Positions 9,872-19,604 of a stretch of 33,304 bases of DNA are shown here, one piece after another. A program made the position numbers and the translations under genes. The stretch is from Gnetum montanum. Its lineage: Eukaryota > Streptophyta > Gnetopsida > Gnetales > Gnetaceae. Every line of letters begins with the position of its first letter. Position 1 is the first letter of the stretch. The notes under the pieces were generated by a model. The model saw only the letters and a list, made by a program, of their open reading frames with translations. It made no database searches and was not told the origin of the DNA. The stretch is taken from contig MNCI01005364.1 of the NCBI GenBank assembly GCA_015680685.1, positions 75,881 to 109,184 of the forward strand. The letters run 5' to 3'.

Positions 9872-10761
9872 TGATGAGTGGTAAGATACCCCTACACTCA
9901 ACCATATGAATATGAGCATTTCATGCACGATCCAGTTGAACTTTGCAGATGGCCTAGTTGTGCTATTTAGATAGTTACTCATTTATCGTAGTTCATTGTC
10001 TTCCCACTTGGACTAGTATTTGCTTTGTCATGTATGGTTTAGTCTAGAGTGAGTTGTATGATGTAGTCCTACACTAGTGCTACTCTTAGAGGTAATGGAA
10101 AATAATTTGTTTAAGTTAAGAGGAAAAGGGAGAGAGAGTTAAGCTAAGAGGAGATGGGAGGAGAGAATCTAAGCTATCCTAAGTGTGATGAGCATCCATT
10201 CCTTAATCATCCATACACATCTTAAACCTCATGCACAGCTACCACTGGGATTACCAAGCGCATGGCCTAGGTACACTACTGGGATACCAAGTAGTCACAC
10301 TTAAATGCTTGTGATTAAGTTGTACTCATTTTGTGTTTAAGGAGTTTAGGGTAAAGAGGTATTAACTACGAAAGCAATAAATAACAATGACAATTAAATA
10401 ATTAAACTAAGTGAATGATGCAATGATGAAGTAATCTCAATCTTTATTTTCAGTCATGTGCATGTTCAAGTAAATCACATTCAAATAAAGGTGTCGTACA
10501 ATTATAATCATCACACTGTAAGCATGCACTAGGAGAAAGGGTTGAAAAGAACTAAAAATGAAAAATCCCAATAGAAATATTAACTAACTGAATTTCTAAC
10601 TAACTCCTTCCCATGCATCCACATGTTTATTTATAGGCTCACACAAGAGTCACGATATCGTGTATCTGATATTGTTATTTGGGTCGTGATATCACGTACC
10701 CGATCTCGTGGATCCAATATCGTGGGTCTGATGTCAGAGCCTAATGAATCATGATTCATCA
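9872..10761 (-). repeat. 3' LTR of E3
   Basis: An 890-bp LTR runs from TGATGAATCATGATTC (10761, minus) to CATCA (9872). A TATA-like GCCTATAAATA on the minus strand near 10630-10640 lies next to GATATC-type palindromes (10653-10735). It carries the AAGCTAAGAGGA duplication shared only with 17789-18674. Confidence 0.88.
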
Positions 10762-10771
10762 TACCTCCATG
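10762..10771 (-). other. Polypurine tract of E3
   Basis: On the minus strand, CATGGAGGTA directly precedes the TG of the 3' LTR, as does CGTGGGGGTA in E2. Confidence 0.6.
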
Positions 10772-10966
10772 ACTAAATGAAAACTCATCCTCAAGTGAAA
10801 CAAAATGAGAATGAGCTCCATTGATTACATGGTGGATAGGTATGGGATTATTAACTGATTAGGAATTTATTCATGCCACAGTGGAGAATTGAATAGAAAA
10901 AAATTGGGACATGAACACAAAATTACAAAATTACAAAATCACAAAATTGCAAAATTTTATTTAGGC

Positions 10967-13754
10967 TCATGTGGTTCCAGGTGGCGATGGCTTCTCCATG
11001 GGTTGCTTCCCCTTGTCTTGTGCTCCAGGTTTTAGAATTTGGCAACTTTGAAGGAGTGCCTAGAGCTTTTCCTCTACAGTTCGGGGATCTTGTGCCATCC
11101 ATGCTAATGCTCCAATGTTTGATGGAGTTAGCACCTCCCATGGGCACGGTAGTTGCAGGAACATCTGATTTGCTTTAACATACCAGGCTGCAAACAACTT
11201 TTGTTCCTCCTTGTAGGCTCTGACTTTATCTTTGTACTCTTGAAAATTTGTAAGCCGTCAAGCCTAGTACACTGCAACATCTTTCTTCACTTGTAGCTAG
11301 CTTTAAGCACCTCTAATTCATAATTTGCAACTTCTAACCTTTGCAATGTTTTCTTGTGCTCCATAAATTCTGCTTCATATTTGGCATAGGTGGTCGCTAC
11401 TTGCTTCTCAAGCTCTATTCTTTGGTGTCCTACTATCAACATGGCTAGATTGGCATACCGTAGATTTTCCAATTCCATGTACTCTATGAGATCTTGAATC
11501 TACAAGTCCTAGCTTTTTAGCTCTTCCTAGTGGGCAAATGCATGTGTCCAATATGGCCCACCAATTAGTGTGTTGATCACTAAAAGTGTTGATGTGGGCC
11601 TTGGCCATATGGATCTCCTTCTCGATGACTTGCTTGTACATCCCCACCTGGTCTCTGAAATGCTCCTTTAACTTTTCATGCCACTTGGAATCATTTTTCC
11701 CCGTGCTTATTCCAATGGCTATCTTTTGACAGATTGCATGTGCCTCCTCCATTGAGAGGGTTCAATTCTCTTTAGCCAAACGATTCACATCTTGGTTAAC
11801 CTTAACTAACTGTTCTCGTAATTGTTGAAAATTTTCTTTGAGAGCATTCTTTTGTTTCTCCATAGTTGTCAATCAAAGATTGTTAGTAGGAAGCTATTTA
11901 TTCTCTTCCTGTAAGGCTCTGAGTGCCTTGGCATGCATGTAGGTTTGCACTTGTGTCTTGGAGGCATCCTTGTTGGCCTTCTCCTTTTCCTCTACCACTC
12001 TTTTATTATCTACCAAAGTTTATTGAGCTGCTCTATCTTGAAAGTGTCTAGCTAGTTTGTGGGAACAAACTGAGATGGGTCCTGCTGTGTAGGTTGTAGG
12101 GTAACGAACCTTTCTTAGAGTGTTACCAACTCTACCTCCACATGCTTGATGCTGATCTCTACCATGACTAGCTTTCCTTTGGTGGAGATGATATCTTATT
12201 GTGTTGCCGTGACATCTTTTGATATGTCAAACAAGAACGTCATTACTTGTCCTATTTGCAAAAATCAATCAAGGACATCCTCATGCTTTGTAGGAGTCAT
12301 CGAGGGACCAACCAGAGTTTGAGTATTGTGTGCTCCTGTAAAATCTGCTAGTGGCACAATAGGGACATTGAAAGATTCTTTGATGTGGTCCGTGACCACT
12401 TTTACGGCTCCCGTTGTATCCTGGTGCTACATGACCACTACTGTGGCCCCTTCATCAGTCTCTAGTTACACCTAAAAGGATGCAGTGTTTCTTGAAATTT
12501 GTTGTGATAAATTTCTCCCCTCCTCTTATCTGGATGGCCACCTCACCCCATGCATGATCTATGGAAACTATGGACCATACAGTGTCATTGATGACATGGA
12601 AGAGATTAGCATCATCACAACTTCCCCAACTGACCGTCTCAATGATGGCCCTAAGATGGCTCATCGACATTCAATAATCCTATGGCAATGGCAGCGGTAG
12701 GTCTCGCTAGCTCATGTTGGGCCCCACTTATTGTTGTTGACTAGGCCTCATGATTGGGAGTTGGCTAGGCCCTGTAGTTTAAGTTGTAGTGGGCCCCACC
12801 GTCTGTTCTTGCTCTTGCTCTGGCACCAATGTCTCACCAGCACTTTTCCTTGGGGTTGGTGGCTTTAGTAGTTTAATGAATAAAGCATTTTGGGCTCTTT
12901 TGGAGACATAATTAGTGTACCCCAAAATTCCAACACGCTTGCATAACTTCCTGATGAGATAAGGAAAGGGCAATGCAAACTTCCCTGTGTTACATTCTTC
13001 AAACTGCCTCAAGATCTCCATGAGATATAAATGAAGAAGGTTAGCATTAACCTTTCTCATCAATATCACACTTCCTCCTACAGTATATGTTGAAATTTTG
13101 TTCCCTCTTGTGGGAAAAATGTGATAAGTACCAATCTTGAAGTATATCCTTTCTTCCAGTGTCAACTCTCTATATGTCTTATCTTCTCAATCATACACCC
13201 TCAACCAAATTTTTCACACATCAGCATCAGAGCGAGTGGGCAGGTGAGTAACTTTTGGCCCTGTCTTCAGTAGGTTTAACACTTCTAAAATGGCCTTGAT
13301 GGAAAAACTCGATAGATACACCACCAACGTCAACTGTGGTGCCTTCTTCCTTATTGTGCCAGAATTGGTACATTTCTCCAAAGTACCAGGCACCACTTTC
13401 AGAGAGGATGGGCCATAATGGGGACCCTTTGAGTTGGTCCCTAACGAGCTCAGGAGAAAATTTTGTGAAAGGTCTAAAGTTCAATTCCATGATCACAACT
13501 ATTGATGTGGACCTTTCGTGGATGGCTTGAACATACTTCGGGGACAACATTAGGTGTTGTCCCTGTCCAGGTGCTTCAGTAGCTCCTCCTTTCACTTGTC
13601 TTGATTAAACAGTACTAGGAGTCTCTTGATGGATGCTAAATGATTATGCTTCTTACTCTGCATGTTGCTCAATAGACACCTATCCTTTGCCTCTCTTGGG
13701 TCTCTTGGACACACCTTGAGAGGGACCTTCCAGTTCTTTACGTTTAAGGACCAT
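10967..13754 (-). pseudogene. Env-position coiled-coil ORF of E3
   Basis: About 929 codons from ATG (13754) to TGA (10969-10967), broken by frameshifts and stops. A Lys/Arg-rich start (residues 3-25, KRKELEGP, SKRPKRGKG) looks like a nuclear localisation signal. Next is a globular N-terminal domain with YQFWHNKEEGTTVDVGGV (near 13350), ERIYFKIGTYHIFPTRGNK (13150) and LPFPYLIRKLCKRVGILGY (12980-12920). A Glu/Gln linker (12800-12840) follows, then roughly 500 residues rich in heptads, such as LEKQVATTYAKYEAEF near 11390. The tail AWYVKANQMFLQLPCPWEV is kept in E2. The longest open pieces are 128, 122 and 114 codons. No transmembrane helix or signal peptide is visible, so an envelope role is doubtful; a nuclear or particle-binding structural role is equally possible. 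It lies 500 bases downstream of the internal promoter. Confidence 0.62.
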
Positions 13755-13759
13755 TTGCA

Positions 13760-14250
13760 ATCACATGGGGTCGACCATTAGTTAGGTTGTTTACAAAATT
13801 AAATTTATACCTTACTTCTACCTTAATGAATTCATTTCTTATTTCGTGTGATTCAGAGTTAAGGAATTTTTGTGAAAATGTCCCCTTAAAGTTTTAATAT
13901 TGGATCCTCTTTGATTAGGTGGCTTCAAAATTTACTTTCCTAGTATAGGTGAGGAGATAAGATTTTTTTTGGCATATGTTTATCATTTTTATAATCAATT
14001 ACCCTTTATAGTATTCTTCAAGTGATGAAAAATTTTGAAAAATTTATGAGAAATTTGGAGTGTACCCCTCCCCCATGACTAAGCTAAACACTCCAGGTTC
14101 AAGAAGGTTCTTTCAGGATAAGAATCGGAGCGCTAGCGAGCGAGTTATGGCTATTGGAACAAGAGGTGCGTAAGTTGTAATTTGTGGAAGAAAATTTGAA
14201 AAAATCCCCCTACGTGAACAGTTGAGAATGATGTTGACATGTATGGGGGG
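13760..14250 (-). other. E3 leader between internal promoter and ORF
   Basis: No open frame is seen. On the minus strand it contains TAGTCATGGGGGAGGGG (near 14080); E2 has CTAGTCATGGGGGGTGCT at 6276 in the same place, so the leader is conserved in order. Confidence 0.45.
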
Positions 14251-14253
14251 TTC

Positions 14254-14345
14254 ATATATATAGCTTTTGTGGATGCAATATTGCGTACTTGATAGTGCGG
14301 CTCCGATATTGTATCCGACCTAATATCGGGTACCCGATATCGTGG
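14254..14345 (-). promoter_or_regulatory. Putative internal promoter of E3, LTR-like
   Basis: On the minus strand, ATAGGCCACGATATCGGG leads into the 18-bp perfect palindrome ATATCGGGTACCCGATAT (14323-14340), then degenerate GATATT / GCAATATTGC units, then TATATATA (14254-14262). The LTR U3 has the same order: AGGC, palindromic array, TATA-like box 12-20 bases on. It resembles the E1 LTR start (ATAGGCCACGACATCG) closely enough to be a captured or duplicated U3 piece. It would start a transcript for the coiled-coil ORF. Confidence 0.5.
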
Positions 14346-15584
14346 CCTATCGAAAATAAGGTACTTAGAAAAATTGATAAATTTTTGAAATTATAAGGTA
14401 TTAAATGAGGACTTTAGGTCAATGTAAAGGGTCCAAGGTAATATTGATTAGACCTGAAGGTACAAAAATTATAATGATGTAGAGTCTGGTAATGAAAGTC
14501 ATGAAGAGTATGAGGAAAAAGGACATGTGTTGGTACATAGGAACGTTTGAACTTGAAGGATGATAAAGGAAAGAAGAATGTTGGTAATGCAGTACTTAAA
14601 GGGTGTAGAATGATGTGAGGGTAATGTGTAATGAGTGGAAATTACAAACGTTACGCAAGTGGATCCTCCACAAAGTAGGTTCCTACCTATGATGCCCTTG
14701 CATACCCACCTTGAAGATGTCTGCAGGGATTCAAAGAGTGAAATGTAATCTACACCAATCCCACAAAACACACACACATAAATACCACTGTGATGAGATA
14801 TGAGTTCCATGCTACACAAGCTACCAGTCACAATTATATGAACAACGGGATGAGATAAATTTATAGAAGGGATTGCAGAGATTGGGACATGAAGTAACTA
14901 GCCTAGGGCACAATGAATCCTCAATGTAAGGCATGATTAAGGTGTCATTAACCCATCACTCCAAAATCAAGACCAACTTCATTCCTCTGATCAGTGACAT
15001 CACATTATTTCATCCCAATGATAGATAACCATGAGAGCATCATGACAGCAAGGCGTATGATCACTTGGCATTTTCGTACAAGGGAGGAGTGATTCTGGCT
15101 TTATGGCACTTTTGTTGTTGTTTTTGTTGTTTTTTTTATGCTTAATCTAGAGGAGTTGCCTACCTTCAGGAATGCGGTATGTCTTTCCAGTGGGAACCCC
15201 TAGAATAGCATTGAGTTTCATTATTGAGTGCCTTGTATTACTCTTACTCCCATTTTTCATTAGATCTACAAGGATCTTAGTACAACCAGGCTGCACGATA
15301 ACTCCTATAGATGTTACCAAAGAGAATCCACAAGTTCCCTTGATGTCATAGCTTGGTAATTCCCTCTTAGTCCATTCTTCTTCACTTTGGGTATAATGAG
15401 CACAAAATTACTTTAAGTTTTAATGATGTCAAGAATATCATTGTACCTAGAGTAGAACCTCTTATTAATAGAATGGATCGGTGGATGTTGTGGGCTTGTT
15501 GTCCAAATAATTAGTTACCTGAGACTTGATAGCATAGAATAATACCTCAACCAATGAGTCAAACGAGTGCTTTATTTGTAGATG
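14346..15584 (-). other. E3 middle region, unassigned
   Basis: This is collinear with E2 4145-6030 (GGGGTTCCCACTGGAAA and GAAGGTAGG on the minus strand at 15150-15220). A minus-strand open stretch around 15400-15240 contains KILVDLMKNGSKSN, aligning with E2 near 4280-4310. No recognisable domain. This is where reverse transcriptase and integrase would sit in an autonomous element; there is no YxDD-type or D-D-E pattern. Confidence 0.45.
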
Positions 15585-15720
15585 AGATTACTCATAAAAA
15601 GATAAAAAAACAAAAAGATAAAAAAACAAAAAGATAAAACAATAAATTGAAAGATAAAAAATTGGAAAACAAAAAATTGTAAAATCAAAGAAAAGGAAAA
15701 ATATTTATTAATCTTGCTTG
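15585..15720 (-). repeat. T-rich low-complexity tract of E3
   Basis: Irregular A-rich units on the plus strand (AAAAAACAAAAAGATA-like, several copies) translate on the minus strand as a run of Phe, Leu and Ile. It matches the T-rich tract of E2 (3735-3965) in position. The apparent hydrophobic segment is more likely simple-repeat DNA than a membrane helix. Confidence 0.5.
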
Positions 15721-15724
15721 TTAA

Positions 15725-16480
15725 AATGGAGGATACCCCCATAACTACATGGTTGAGCATAGCTAGGTTAATAAATGGAAAGTTGGGATCCTTGCATGTT
15801 GGAAATATTAGGACCTGGTCATACTTACCCCATTGGGGTTCACACACTTGCTTGGAATTGACATAGTGGGGCAAGTTATAAGATGTGGTTACTGGGTAAA
15901 GAGTTGACCCACTATGGTACTTGTGAGCGTAAGATGGTATGCAAGGATCAATATGTCTCCCTACGTGGCAATATTCATTGGGCCACATGGTTGTTGGAGA
16001 AATGATTGGTTGCCCTAATAAGTTAACATGAGGCATTGGGTTCAAAGAGAAGGATGCACCATAGTGTTGGACTTGTGCTAAGTTGGGGAATTCAGTGGTC
16101 TCAAAATGGTGTTGTCCCTTTCTACAGTCATGTCTAAAGAAGGGATGCCTTCGATGTTGTAGAGGGTTCCCACTACAGTTAACAGTAGAAGCACAAGTAA
16201 CATTTGTGGGTTGATGCTATGGTGCAAATCCTTTAGGTACAATTGGTGGTGATATAGAAGGAGTTGAAGGATCATAATGTCCTATTGATGAGGATATGGG
16301 TTGATGGTATTGAGGAGAATGATAATAATGTGGTGAGATAGAGGATGTTGGCCCGGTTTGGGAAATAGGATATTGAACCTGATAAACACTTGGGTTTAGT
16401 TGATATGAAAGGTGTAACTAGTTTGAGGGTGGCCTCCCCCATGACTGGGATTTTTGCCACTATGATTGAACACAATATTT
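15725..16480 (-). pseudogene. Pro-rich Gag C-terminal tail of E3
   Basis: Downstream of the zinc knuckle, minus-strand frames give a Pro/Ser/His/Tyr-rich sequence (YHSPQYHQPISSSIGHYDPS near 16290), then a 157-codon open piece (16045-15572) with NPMPHVNLLGQPI and FPTCKDPNFPFINL. E2 has a Pro/Gln-rich stretch in the same place, but there it leads into the aspartic protease. I find no protease motif here, so E3 has lost it or diverged beyond recognition. Confidence 0.5.
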
Positions 16481-16489
16481 TTGTATGAA

Positions 16490-17080
16490 CTATGGATGTA
16501 ACATTCTTCCCCAATGCTCATGTAAATGTGACAATTTTGGGCATTGGCCCTTGGGATGATCGTATAGGCAAATGTTACATTGATATGTATGATTAACAGT
16601 TGAGTGCTTATTCCCTTCAACCCTTCTTTCCGATTGTCTAGTGGTATTTTGTCTTGCTTCTTGGTTCATCATGAATCTATCTCCAATAATGTTGGCATAT
16701 TCTCCACATTTTTCATGTATCCATTCCATCATCCTATTTATCTTTTTCTCAACTTCATCTAGTGATTGTGATACTAGCAAAGATGATTCCACCTCCTTGA
16801 GGTGAGTTGATTTCTCCTCTTTTTGATTATGGACCTTTGTTAAGTTGAGATTTTGGTCATTCTCCCATCTAGCCATTTCTCCTTCTTCTTTTGCTACCCT
16901 CTTAATAAGCTCTTGGAATTGATGGGTTTGTAGTTCATATAGTTGACTTGGGGCATACATCCCTAGAGTTTCCCTTGTTTCATTATGGATCCCATCCATG
17001 ATATGATACATTAGCCTTTTCTTGGAGAACCCATGGCCTGGGCAGTTGTTTAACAATGCATAATATCTTTCTAAGGCCAT
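16490..17080 (-). pseudogene. Gag middle and zinc knuckle of E3
   Basis: The longest open piece of gag, 196 codons. Residues 1-45 (ERYYALLNNCPGHGFSKKR, RETLGMYAP) follow the Gag core typical of plant gypsy elements. Residues about 60-130 are charged and probably helical (coiled-coil-like). Residues 168-180 form a zinc knuckle, CNICLYDHPKGQC (C-x2-C-x3-H-x4-C), which would bind the element RNA in the particle. The first Met is not the true start: the same protein begins at 17658 and is broken by stops or frameshifts between 17356 and 17080. Confidence 0.78.
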
Positions 17081-17658
17081 GTCTAAGGGTTCATGTTATG
17101 CTTGTTTCCACTCTTGGATTTGTTTCCTCAAGGCTGACACTCTTGCGTAGGTTTGATATCTTCATTGAAAAGTTCTACCATTGTTGGCCAATGTCGAATT
17201 GATTTTGGTTTTAGGGACCTATACCATACTTTTGCTTGTCCAACAAGTGTCGTAGGAAAGAGCTTAAGTTTTTGCCACCCATTATCAATATTGTTCCATA
17301 CACAAGCATCATGGAAGGCTTGTAGATGATGTTGTAGATCTAAATCATATCCTCCTTAAAATTTTGGAAAGTTGTTTAAATCAAGCCTGGGTAGACAACT
17401 TTCCTTGTAATGCCTACAGGATATTCGAACAACCTCTTGTATATGTGTTAGGCTCTTAGTGGATAGTAGGGGTTCATCATCACTAGGTGGGTTATGCATT
17501 TGTGAGTTGGGACAATGTTGTCTTTGTTTATGTTCATAGGAGACCCCTACATCAAATTGAGTACTCCAAACTTCATCTTCATTGTCATATAGTTTGTTGG
17601 TTCTCCAATGAATTTCCTTAGTAGTTGTTGCATGATCATAGTCTTGTGAGAAAGACAT
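17081..17658 (-). pseudogene. Gag N-terminal part of E3
   Basis: The ATG at 17658 opens a 100-codon frame ending at a stop at 17358-17356, right after LDLNNFPKF. Reading on through the stop gives a Gag domain: KLFPTTLVGQAKVWYRSL and KPKSIRHW (about 17260-17190), the usual 'FPxSLxGxAxxWY' pattern. The start lies 111 bases after the primer site. The same N-terminus is intact in E1 (286-2). TGA/TAG stops near 17110-17080 separate it from the next piece. Confidence 0.78.
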
Positions 17659-17769
17659 TATTGTGAATTTGTGTGTGATTTATTACAATTATATTTTTTG
17701 AAAGATGTATCATTAATACTTGGTTACAGTGATCTTGTATGATGTAAATAATCTAAATAACTAGCACCG

Positions 17770-17787
17770 TCCCCAGCAACGGTGCCA
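17770..17787 (-). other. Primer binding site of E3, tRNA-Asp type
   Basis: The plus strand TCCCCAGCAACGGTGCCA differs by two transitions from the 3' end of plant tRNA-Asp including CCA. The minus strand is therefore the primer site, one base from the LTR end at 17789. Confidence 0.88.
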
Positions 17788-17788
17788 A

Positions 17789-18674
17789 TGATGAGTGGCG
17801 AGGTACCCCTACACTCAACCATATGAATACGATCGTTTCATGCACGATCTAGTAGAACTCCGCAGATGGGCTAGTTGTGGTATCTAGATAGTTACTCAAT
17901 CACAATTCGTTGTCTTCCCACTTGGACTAGTATTTTCTTTTTCACGTATGGTTTAGTCTAGAGTGAGGTATATGGTGCAATCCTACACTAGTGCTACTCC
18001 TAGAGGCAATGGAAAATAATTTGTTTAAGCTAAGAGGAAAAGGGAGAGAGAGTTAAGCTAAGAGGAGATGGGAGGAGAGAATCTAAGCTAGCCTAAGTGT
18101 GATGAGCATCTGTTCCTTAATCATCCATACACATCTTGGACCTCGTGCATGACTACCGCTGGGATTACCAAGCGCATGGCCTAGGTACGCTACTGGGATA
18201 CCAAGTAGTCACACTTAAATGCTCATGATTGAGTCGTACTCATTCCGTATGTAAGGAGTTTAGGGTAAAGAGGTATTAACTATGAAAGTAATAAATTACA
18301 ATGACAATTAAATAATTAAACTAAGTGAATGTTGCAATGATGAAGTAATCTCGATCTTTATTTTCGGTCATGTGCATGTCCAAGTACATTACACTTGAAT
18401 AAAGGTGTCAGAAAATTACACTCATCACACCATAGGCATGCATTGGGAGAAAGGGTTGAGAAGAACTAAAACTAAAAACTCCTAACAAAACTACTAACTA
18501 ATTGAATTTCTAACTGACTCCTTCCCATGCGTCCACATGTGTATTTATAGGCTCACACAAGAGCCACGATACCATGTATCAATATCATTATTTGGGTTGT
18601 GATATCACGTATCCAATATTGTGGATTCGATATTGTGGGTCCAATATTGGGGCCTAAGGAATCATGATTCATTA
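17789..18674 (-). repeat. 5' LTR of E3
   Basis: An 886-bp LTR paired with 9872-10761. Its opening TG has decayed to TA (18674-18673, minus), while the partner LTR keeps TG. TATA-like GCCTATAAATA lies on the minus strand near 18545-18555, with degenerate palindromes upstream (18570-18650). Confidence 0.88.
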
Positions 18675-19269
18675 GACAAGTTTCATGCATGAAAATAAGG
18701 ATTGAATCACTCTACATCATTGTAGCATCATTTAGTCTTTATTTTTTACACTTAGAATAATTTTCTTTTTTTCACTTAGCTTAATGATTACTATTTTCAA
18801 TAGTTACTAATTTACTTTCTATGCATTTTACTATTCTTGTTGTTAAGAGGAATGAGTATGATTGATCTCAAATGCTTAAGTGTAGCTGCTTGGTAACCCA
18901 GTAGTACTATCACTTGGTACGCCCAGTAGTGTGGTACTTGGTAATCCCAGTAGTAGTTACATGAAGTGCAAGGTGTGAACAAAAGATCAAGACCAACTGC
19001 TCATCACATAGGCTAGATTAGATTTGTTTATTGTCACTTAGCTCTAGAAATTACTACATTTACTTCATGTTAGCTAGGATCACTATGGTCAATACAACAT
19101 CATCTATCACATACCTCATCATGAGTTAAACCATACACACTAAATTTACTAGCTCGCGTGGGAAGATAATGACTGCGAACTCTAACCAATTACTTGCATA
19201 ATCACATTGCCTTGTTTATAGAATTCAACTGCACATATGGTTGGGTGTTAAATACTCCACTTCTCATCA
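18675..19269 (+). repeat. 3' LTR of E2, second part
   Basis: Begins with the duplicated GACAA and continues the LTR of E2 in plus orientation: TCATTGTAGCATCATTTAGT, the CTTGGTAAxCCCAGTAG repeats (18888-18955), AGCTCGCGTGGGAAGATAA, and the terminal CTCATCA (19263-19269). Together with 9574-9871 it makes one LTR of about 888 bp. The first five bases are also the right target duplication of E3. Confidence 0.85.
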
Positions 19270-19604
19270 TTATTGATGATTACTTGTATATTATTGGGTA
19301 CATGAGAATAAGAATTGAAAATAGTTACCTATCATTCAATTTCCACTAAAAACACTTCATTTGCTCAAGTAAATTTTGTGCAAGAGTGCCTGATGTAAAT
19401 GACTATTTGAGTTGTAACATTGAGACTTGTGACAAAAGGGAAGTTAGGCTATTTCAATTGGGACATTCTTGTAAGATGGTCCCATGTCTGATGTTGATAA
19501 TTTGGAAGGTCCAATTTTAGGGGGCCATGTTGAGTTATTTTGGTTGAGAGGCTAATTATTAGTTGGCTACACTTTGTGATGGAATTTTTATTTTTATTTT
19601 TATT
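19270..19604. other. AT-rich flank, nothing recognised
   Basis: Starts with TTATT, the presumed E2 target site. No open frame, repeat or motif of note. This is the first sequence right of the nested cluster and may be the pre-insertion locus. Confidence 0.4.

Larger units (their letters stand above)
9872..18674 (-). mobile_element. E3: complete non-autonomous Athila-like element
   Basis: This 8.8-kb element reads on the minus strand: 5' LTR (18674-17789), tRNA-Asp primer site (17787-17770), gag (17658 to about 16490), an unassigned middle, internal promoter, coiled-coil ORF (13754-10967), polypurine tract and 3' LTR (10761-9872). Target duplications GACAT/GACAA flank it. The two LTRs share a private 28-bp duplication (10113-10159, 18027-18073) absent from the other family LTRs, which confirms that they are a pair. 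They differ at roughly a tenth of positions by eye, mostly transitions. I find no reverse transcriptase, RNase H or integrase motif, so mobilisation would need enzymes from elsewhere. Confidence 0.88.
1403..19269 (+). mobile_element. E2: Athila-like element, host of the nested insertions
   Basis: E2 is the oldest layer. Its pieces, in plus-strand order, are gag (from 1405), protease, T-rich tract, 4145-4336 joined to 5189 onward, internal promoter, coiled-coil ORF, polypurine tract (9564-9573) and a 3' LTR split into 9574-9871 and 18675-19269. It is interrupted by E1 on its left edge, the solo LTR (4337-5188) and E3 (9872-18674). Its 5' LTR lies beyond E1, outside the window. TTATT (19270-19274) would be its right target duplication. 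Rejoined, its 3' LTR is about 888 bp, matching the family. Confidence 0.85.

Noticed and set aside
9574-10761. Two LTRs meeting in opposite orientation at 9872, as if from a palindromic or circular dimer
   Set aside because: The left LTR continues at 18675, with a GACAT/GACAA duplication. A nested insertion explains it fully.
15585-15720. Phe/Ile/Leu-rich membrane segment at the end of an E3 ORF
   Set aside because: It is translated simple-repeat DNA; the E2 counterpart is also low-complexity and out of frame.
17770-17787. tRNA-Asp 3' end as a tRNA gene
   Set aside because: Only the last 18 bases match, and they abut an LTR; it is the primer site of E3.
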